37,360 bases of DNA, from the NCBI GenBank assembly GCA_019637195.1, contig JAHBWA010000084.1, forward strand, positions 1 through 37,360, in the 5' to 3' direction. A program made the position numbers and the translations under genes. Every line of letters begins with the position of its first letter. Positions within the stretch are counted from its first letter, which is position 1. Source of the DNA: Labilithrix sp. GTDB taxonomy: Bacteria > Myxococcota_A > Polyangia > Polyangiales > Polyangiaceae. Under the pieces are notes generated by a model. That model ran no database searches, had not been told where the DNA came from, and was given only the letters and a program-made list of their open reading frames with translations. Shown one piece after another: positions 32,432 through 37,360 of the stretch.

Positions 32432-32719
32432 TCAGAGAAGCGCGGTCAGCTTCTCGTTGACCTTCTCTTCGATCGTCCCCTTCATCACGCGGAGCATGAA
32501 GGGCAGATCGATGGCGACCCGGACGTTCTTGTCGCTCACCGCGACCTCGCCCTTGGTCCCCTTCGCGGCGCCGCTCGCGGCGTCGAAGCGGATCGTGTCG
32601 CCCTCCCACTTCCACTGAATGCCGAACTTCTGCTCCATTCCCTTGGCGAGCTCCTCGGCCTTCTTCTTGGCGTCGTCGATGCTGAGGGAGTGGGTGCGGC
32701 TGATGTCGATCGTGGCCAT
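32432..32719 (-). CDS. Polyhydroxyalkanoic acid system family protein
   Basis: A 95-residue protein starting at ATG 32719 (MATIDISRTHSLSIDDAKKKAEELA). The opening TIDISRTHSLSIDDAKKKAEELAKGM in parts, the central KWEGDTIRF and the ending KVNEKLTALL match the small PHA-system (PHA_gran_rgn) family, whose members are often near polyester-granule genes but are also widespread in bacteria without them. Its shape, a helix followed by strands, resembles steroidogenic/coenzyme Q-binding-like or ligand-binding folds; no catalytic residue is known. A longer frame to 32755 begins with an unlikely ATG and adds only Gly/Arg-rich residues. It lies 72 bp downstream of the parvulin-like gene on the same strand. 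No PHA synthase is in view, so granule association is unproven. Confidence 0.8.
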   Translation of the reverse strand: MATIDISRTHSLSIDDAKKKAEELAKGMEQKFGIQWKWEGDTIRFDAASGAAKGTKGEVAVSDKNVRVAIDLPFMLRVMKGTIEEKVNEKLTALL

Positions 32720-32791
32720 CGCGCGGACCCTACCATCATTCATGGCGATCCCCAACCATCACCGAGCGTCGCGGGCGTCCGCGCCCGGGGC

Positions 32792-33385
32792 CTATTCGAG
32801 GCGCTTGACGACCCAGAACCCGCGCGCCGTCTCGAGGACCTCGGAGACCTCGCCGGGCGCGAGCGCGAAGACCGACAGCTCGGTCCGGGCGTCGAGGACG
32901 CCGCGGGGCATGTGGCCGATGTTGTCCGAAGAGCCCGGATCGCCCGCGGTGACGGCCTGGTGGAAGTCGCTCCGCGCGTCCGCGCCGAGGCGCTCGGCGA
33001 GGACCATCGCGTCCTTCTTGCTGCGCGCGTTCGCGGCCGCGCCCTCGGCGCCGGCGAACGTGACGAGCACGACGCCGATCCGCACGTTGCGAGGCGCGCT
33101 CGACGGCAGGACCGCGGCGTCGCCGAGCGAGAGCGACGGGAGGAAGAGCCCGGCGTCGAGGTCGTCCGAGCTCGGCGCGCCGGCGTCGTCCTCGGGAGGC
33201 GCGGCGCTGGCCGCGGCCGTCGTCGCGGCGTCGGCCGTGGCCACCGCCCGCGGCGCGCGCGGGCGCGAGCTCTCGGCCTCGTAGGTCATCCAGCCGACGA
33301 GGCCGATGACGGCGGCGCCGACGACGATCGACGCCCACCTCTGGGCGTCACCTCGTCGCGCGCGATCGTGCGGAGCCGAGCTCAC
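32792..33385 (-). CDS. Membrane-anchored parvulin-like protein, probably catalytically degenerate
   Basis: A 197-residue protein starting at GTG 33385, preceded by AGAGAGG with a 7-nt gap. A single hydrophobic helix (about 17-33, ASIVVGAAVIGLVGW) anchors it, then a low-complexity Ala/Asp/Ser linker (45-100), then a rotamase-type domain to the end: VRIGVVLVTFAG, ARSKKDAMVLAERLGADARSDFHQAV in parts, SSDNIGHMPRG and LAPGEVSEVLETARGFWVVKRLE. The final block is the classical PpiC-type GEVS-x-V-x-T-x-GF-x-V-x-K signature. The two conserved parvulin His are not at their usual places (xHILV is VVLV; GYHVIK is GFWVVK), so isomerase activity is doubtful. Such proteins assist folding of exported proteins. 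It follows atpC in the same direction. Confidence 0.82.
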   Translation of the reverse strand: MSSAPHDRARRGDAQRWASIVVGAAVIGLVGWMTYEAESSRPRAPRAVATADAATTAAASAAPPEDDAGAPSSDDLDAGLFLPSLSLGDAAVLPSSAPRNVRIGVVLVTFAGAEGAAANARSKKDAMVLAERLGADARSDFHQAVTAGDPGSSDNIGHMPRGVLDARTELSVFALAPGEVSEVLETARGFWVVKRLE

Positions 33386-33410
33386 GGAATCGCCTCTCTA
33401 TCTGGCATTG

Positions 33411-33429
33411 CGCGCGGTCTGCCCGCGCG
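33411..33429 (-). terminator. Hairpin after atpC
   Basis: CGCGCGG and CCGCGCG form a 7-bp stem with a 5-nt loop (TCTGC), 14 nt beyond the atpC stop. No T-run follows. It may end or attenuate the atpDC transcript before the parvulin-like gene. Confidence 0.4.
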
Positions 33430-33443
33430 GTTCGGTCGGCGGC

Positions 33444-33977
33444 TCAGGGGGAGCCACTCGGGAGATCGTTCGAGCGCGCGGCCTCTTCTTCCTCGGCGAG
33501 CGCGGAAGGCGGCGGACCCCACTCTTCGAACGGACGCATCGTCGGCGGGGGCGGATCGCCGTACAGCTCGAGCTGCGCGGCGAGCCAGTTCTCCTGCTCG
33601 ATGAGCGACTTCTTCTCGACCTCGAGCTCGGGCGTCGACTCGAGGACGGACAGGACCTTGTCGAGCTTCGGCTGGACCTCGGCGAGCTCCTTCCGGACGA
33701 CGACGGGATCGATCCCGGCGCGGTCCGCGAAGTGCTCGGCGAGGATGAGCAGCTTGTTCTGCCCGGCCTCGGCGAACCCAGGGCCCACCGCGACCTTCTT
33801 CAGCTCGCTCCCCTGCTTGTAGGTCACGATCCCGGGGCGGAGCGCGGCGACGACCGGGAGGTGACCCGGCAGCACGCCGAACTCGCCCTGGACGCTCGGC
33901 GCCGTGACCTCGTCGACGGTCTCGGCGAGCGCGCGACCCTTCGGGGTGACGATCTCGAGCTCGATCTTCTCGGCCAT
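33444..33977 (-). CDS. atpC: F1Fo ATP synthase epsilon subunit
   Basis: A 177-residue epsilon subunit of the F1 rotor stalk, which transmits rotation and can inhibit ATP hydrolysis. The N-terminal beta-sandwich is typical (IELEIVTPKGRALAETVDEVTAPSVQGEFGVLPGHLPVVAAL in parts; GPGFAEAGQNKLLILAEHF). The C-terminal helical region begins near RKELAEVQPKLDKVL. At 177 residues it is about 40 longer than usual; the extra tail is Pro/Glu-rich (GDPPPPTMRPFEEWGPPPS, EEEEAARSNDLP) and unlike other epsilon subunits I know. The start is two bases after the atpD stop, so it is cotranscribed. No atpH, atpA, atpG or Fo genes are next to it. Confidence 0.95.
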   Translation of the reverse strand: MAEKIELEIVTPKGRALAETVDEVTAPSVQGEFGVLPGHLPVVAALRPGIVTYKQGSELKKVAVGPGFAEAGQNKLLILAEHFADRAGIDPVVVRKELAEVQPKLDKVLSVLESTPELEVEKKSLIEQENWLAAQLELYGDPPPPTMRPFEEWGPPPSALAEEEEAARSNDLPSGSP

Positions 33978-33979
33978 GA

Positions 33980-35455
<1,476 letters not shown>

Positions 35456-35465
35456 CTCGAGCAAG

Positions 35466-35471
35466 CTCCTT
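35466..35471 (-). promoter_or_regulatory. Shine-Dalgarno of atpD
   Basis: AAGGAG on the minus strand, 10 nt before ATG 35455. It rules out the TTG at 35464 as the start. Confidence 0.75.
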
Positions 35472-35536
35472 CGTTGGCTTCTTCTCTAGGGGCGCGGCAC
35501 CTCGAAGGAAAGCCGCGGATCCTGGGAAGCGGCCCG

Positions 35537-35565
35537 CCTCTAACACGGGGTCCTGCCCTCTTCAA
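35537..35565 (-). promoter_or_regulatory. Candidate promoter for atpDC
   Basis: On the minus strand TTGAAG (35560-35565) and TAGAGG (35537-35542) are 17 bp apart, a housekeeping-sigma-like arrangement about 80 bp before the atpD start. The -10 match is modest (3 of 6), but the spacing is right, and an isolated atpDC pair needs its own promoter. Confidence 0.45.
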
Positions 35566-35677
35566 TCACCGCCATCACGCGGCGCGCTCGAATCGCCGCC
35601 GCGGTGGCTCCGGCGGTCGGGAGGCGTGCGGCGCGGCAACGCATGACCCGACGCCGAGCGCATCCGCGGACGAGCCG

Positions 35678-35712
35678 GGCGCGGCGCCGCCGGGCTCGAG
35701 CCCGACCGCGCC
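35678..35712. terminator. Hairpin after the duplicated Cys-domain gene
   Basis: A perfect 14-bp palindrome CGGGCTCGAGCCCG (35691-35704) is flanked by outer arms GGCGCGG (35678-35684) and CCGCGCC (35706-35712), making a long bulged stem about 17 nt after the stop at 35730. It probably ends transcription of the secreted-protein gene before the atpD promoter. Confidence 0.5.
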
Positions 35713-35729
35713 GTCGCGTCATCGCAGGT

Positions 35730-36614
35730 TCAGAGGTTCTTCTTCAGGAACGACGTGATCTTGTCGTCGACGTTCGCCTGGTCCCAGTCGACGTTGTACG
35801 TGAGCGTCCCGCCGGAGAGGGTCATGCCGAACTTGCCCTTGCCGGCGTACTTGCAGACGACCCGCTTGATCTTCTGCTGCACCGGCTTCTTGGCCGCGGC
35901 GTTGCTCGCGCAGAGCGAGCGGAGGTTGTCGAACGCGCCGCTGCAGTAGCCGTTCGGGCTGTGGCTCGTCCAGTCCTCCTTCGCGAAGGAGGCTTTGTCG
36001 AACTCGTTCGTCAGCGCCGTCCCGCACTTGGCGTTGGCGTCCTTGATGGAGCTCGCCATGTAGCTGTCCTGTCGCGCCCACTTCTCCTTGTCCTCGAGGC
36101 TCTCGCCCTTGGCGCCCGCGGCAGCGCCGCTGCCGCTGCCGCTCGCCGGAGTGGTCGTCAGGTTTCGCTTGATGAACGCCGCGATCTTGTCGTCGACGTT
36201 CGGCTCGTCCCAGTCGACGTTGTAGGTCAGGGTGCCGTTCGCGAGCGTCATGCCGAACTTGCCCTTCCCGGCGTAGCGGCAGACGACCTTCTTGATCTGG
36301 CTCTGGACGGGCGGCTTCGCGCCGTCGACGTTCGCGCAGATCGAGCGGAGGTTGTCGAAGACGCCGCTGCAGTACCCGTTCGGGCTGTGGCTCGACCAGT
36401 CCTCCTTCGCGAAAGAGGCCTTGTCGAACTGGTGCGTGATCGCCTTGGCGCTCGTCCCGCACGCGGTGTTTGCGTCCTTGACCGAGCTCTCCATGTAGCT
36501 GTCCTGACGGGCCCACTTCTCCTTGTCTTCGAGCGACTCGGCGTTCGCGCCGGCGGACGCGAGGACGAGACCACCGAGGAGCAGCGTGGAGACGACGATG
36601 TTCTTGGGCTTCAT
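35730..36614 (-). CDS. Secreted protein of two near-identical Cys-containing domains
   Basis: A 294-residue exported protein. ATG 36614 gives a clean signal peptide (MKPKNIVVSTLLLGGLVLA) with cleavage after AGANA (about residue 25); the longer frame to 36734 adds an unlikely leader. Two copies of one domain follow, residues 26-152 and 171-294, joined by a Gly/Ser/Ala linker. About three quarters of positions match. Each copy begins ESLEDKEKWARQDSYM, contains FDKASFAKEDW, SHSPNGYCSG, FDNLRS, YAGKGKFGMTL and GTLTYNVDWD, and has four Cys at matching places (52, 82, 93, 112 and 197, 224, 235, 254), so two disulphides per domain are likely. I do not recognise the family. No catalytic motif is obvious. 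It is divergent from dnaG and upstream of atpDC with a hairpin between. Confidence 0.8.
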   Translation of the reverse strand: MKPKNIVVSTLLLGGLVLASAGANAESLEDKEKWARQDSYMESSVKDANTACGTSAKAITHQFDKASFAKEDWSSHSPNGYCSGVFDNLRSICANVDGAKPPVQSQIKKVVCRYAGKGKFGMTLANGTLTYNVDWDEPNVDDKIAAFIKRNLTTTPASGSGSGAAAGAKGESLEDKEKWARQDSYMASSIKDANAKCGTALTNEFDKASFAKEDWTSHSPNGYCSGAFDNLRSLCASNAAAKKPVQQKIKRVVCKYAGKGKFGMTLSGGTLTYNVDWDQANVDDKITSFLKKNL

Positions 36615-36991
36615 GCGGTTGTTGCGACCTTTCGATTCGCGCAGGCCGATCCAGGGTACGACGCGTCCGCGTGAAGTCCCGCGCGAAATTCCCGGAGAGG
36701 CGCTGATCGGCGGGGTGGATCGTTCGATCATCACCCTCCCGGCGTGCGCGCGTAGCCTGAAAGCGAGGCGTCCGCGCTCGCGCGGCGCGCCCGACGAACC
36801 TGAAATCGACGCGGAGACGAGGCTGCGGCCCTTCGAAGCGCGGGGGGCGCCGGCGCGCGCGCCGCGGCGCTCCGCTTGACCACGCGCGAGCGGGCGCCTA
36901 TCGCTTCGCTTCGTCGGCGCTGCGGCACCTTCGTCGCGCGCCGTCGCCCCCTGCCGGATGCACCGAAGTTGAATCGCAGAGGCCCGCGCTC
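36615..36991. other. Divergent intergenic region between the secreted protein and dnaG
   Basis: This 377-bp region has no supported gene. It holds the dnaG promoter at 36876-36904 and must hold the promoter of the secreted-protein gene, for which I see only a weak purine-rich site (AAAGG) about 12 nt before its ATG. Open frames on either strand are Arg-rich and implausible as proteins. Confidence 0.5.
36876..36904 (+). promoter_or_regulatory. Candidate sigma-70-type promoter of dnaG
   Basis: TTGACC (36876-36881, 5 of 6 to consensus) and TATCGC (36899-36904, 3 of 6) are separated by exactly 17 bp and lie 87 nt before the dnaG start. Confidence 0.5.
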
Positions 36992-37360
36992 GTGATCCCC
37001 CCGGAGACGATCGCGCTCGTTCGTGAGCGGACGGACATCCTCGCGATCGTCCAGGAGGCCGTCCCCTCGCTGAAGCGCCGCGGGAGGTCGTTCGTCGGCC
37101 TCTGCCCGTTCCACAAGGAGAAGACGCCGAGCTTCCACGTGAACCCGGACCGCGGCTTCTTCCACTGCTTCGGGTGCAAGGAGGCCGGCAGCGCGATCGA
37201 CTTTTTGATCAAGCACGAGGGCTACACCTTCCCCGAGGCGGTGCGAGCGCTCGCCGAGCGCGCGGGGATCGAGGTCGTCGAGACGCGCAAGGACGCGGCC
37301 TTCACCGAGTCCGACCGCCAGAAGAAGGCGCGCGACGAGCTCTACGCGGTGAACGCGCTC
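36992..37360 (+). CDS. dnaG: DNA primase, N-terminal part
   Basis: The first 123 codons of DnaG, cut by the window end. GTG 36992 is the likely start, with AGAGG about 9 nt upstream, giving VIPPETIALVRERTDILAIV. The CHC2 zinc-binding domain is clear: LCPFHKEKTPSF and FFHCFGCKEAG, with ligands Cys38, His41, Cys59 and Cys62, followed by GSAIDFLIKHEGYTFPEAVRALAERAGIEV as in all bacterial primases. The enzyme makes RNA primers for Okazaki fragments at the replication fork with DnaB helicase. In many bacteria dnaG lies next to rpoD, so the housekeeping sigma gene may follow beyond this window. Identification is secure, although the catalytic TOPRIM domain is not visible. Confidence 0.96.
   Translation, partial: MIPPETIALVRERTDILAIVQEAVPSLKRRGRSFVGLCPFHKEKTPSFHVNPDRGFFHCFGCKEAGSAIDFLIKHEGYTFPEAVRALAERAGIEVVETRKDAAFTESDRQKKARDELYAVNAL

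Noticed and set aside
26602..32460. Very long plus-strand open frame (1952 codons) opposite the first giant TPR gene
   Set aside because: It is antisense to a well-supported protein; its product is Arg/Glu-rich without domain signatures, a typical artefact of extreme GC codon bias.
35604..36674. 356-codon plus-strand frame opposite the duplicated Cys-domain gene
   Set aside because: It mirrors the minus-strand internal repeat and has Val/Arg/Leu-rich composition; the minus-strand product has a signal peptide and conserved Cys.
36731..37216. Minus-strand frame opposite dnaG and its promoter
   Set aside because: The plus strand encodes an unmistakable CHC2 zinc domain of DnaG.

Overview
The window looks like chromosome from a very GC-rich myxobacterium (Myxococcota, probably the Polyangia/Sorangium-Labilithrix side). 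The clues are extreme G/C at third codon positions, frequent GTG starts, several secreted Cys-rich lipoproteins, a polysaccharide deacetylase ending in a MYXO-CTERM-like tail, and two giant TPR-type proteins. No tRNA, rRNA, insertion sequence, prophage or CRISPR array was seen. It is ordinary chromosomal content, with lineage-specific surface and envelope genes between conserved housekeeping genes.

Layout. 1-341: 3' end of a family-4 glycosyltransferase. 415-2252 (minus): two adjacent paralogous Cys-rich secreted proteins joined by a GTGA overlap, preceded by a striking AT-rich 37-bp dyad. 2486-5743 (minus): TypA/BipA GTPase and an MFS exporter. 6035-8807 (plus): a five-helix membrane protein with a His/Pro-rich head, and a small four-helix membrane protein. 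8823-8898: a 19-bp tandem array. 9037-17255 (plus): an alpha-2-macroglobulin lipoprotein with a thioester motif, coupled by ATGA to penicillin-binding protein 1C. 17326-18942 (minus): a polysaccharide deacetylase. 19119-20622 (plus): an SDR and TetR pair behind a perfect palindrome. 20762-32115 (minus): two giant helical-repeat (TPR-like) proteins coupled by an ATGA overlap. 32432-35455 (minus): a PHA-system family protein, a degenerate parvulin-like protein, and atpC and atpD without the other ATP synthase genes. 35730-36614 (minus): a secreted protein made of two copies of a Cys-containing domain I do not recognise. 36992-end (plus): dnaG, cut by the window edge.

How the genes work together. 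A2M and PbpC form the known periplasmic pair thought to couple protease trapping with peptidoglycan repair. SDR and TetR look like an autoregulated operon. The two giant TPR proteins share a C-terminal domain and translational coupling, so they probably act together, perhaps as a scaffold; their function is unknown. The most unusual items are the giant pair, the duplicated Cys domain, the twin Cys-rich lipoproteins with their Fur-like operator, the isolated atpDC pair, and three separate minisatellite-like arrays placed just beyond stop codons.
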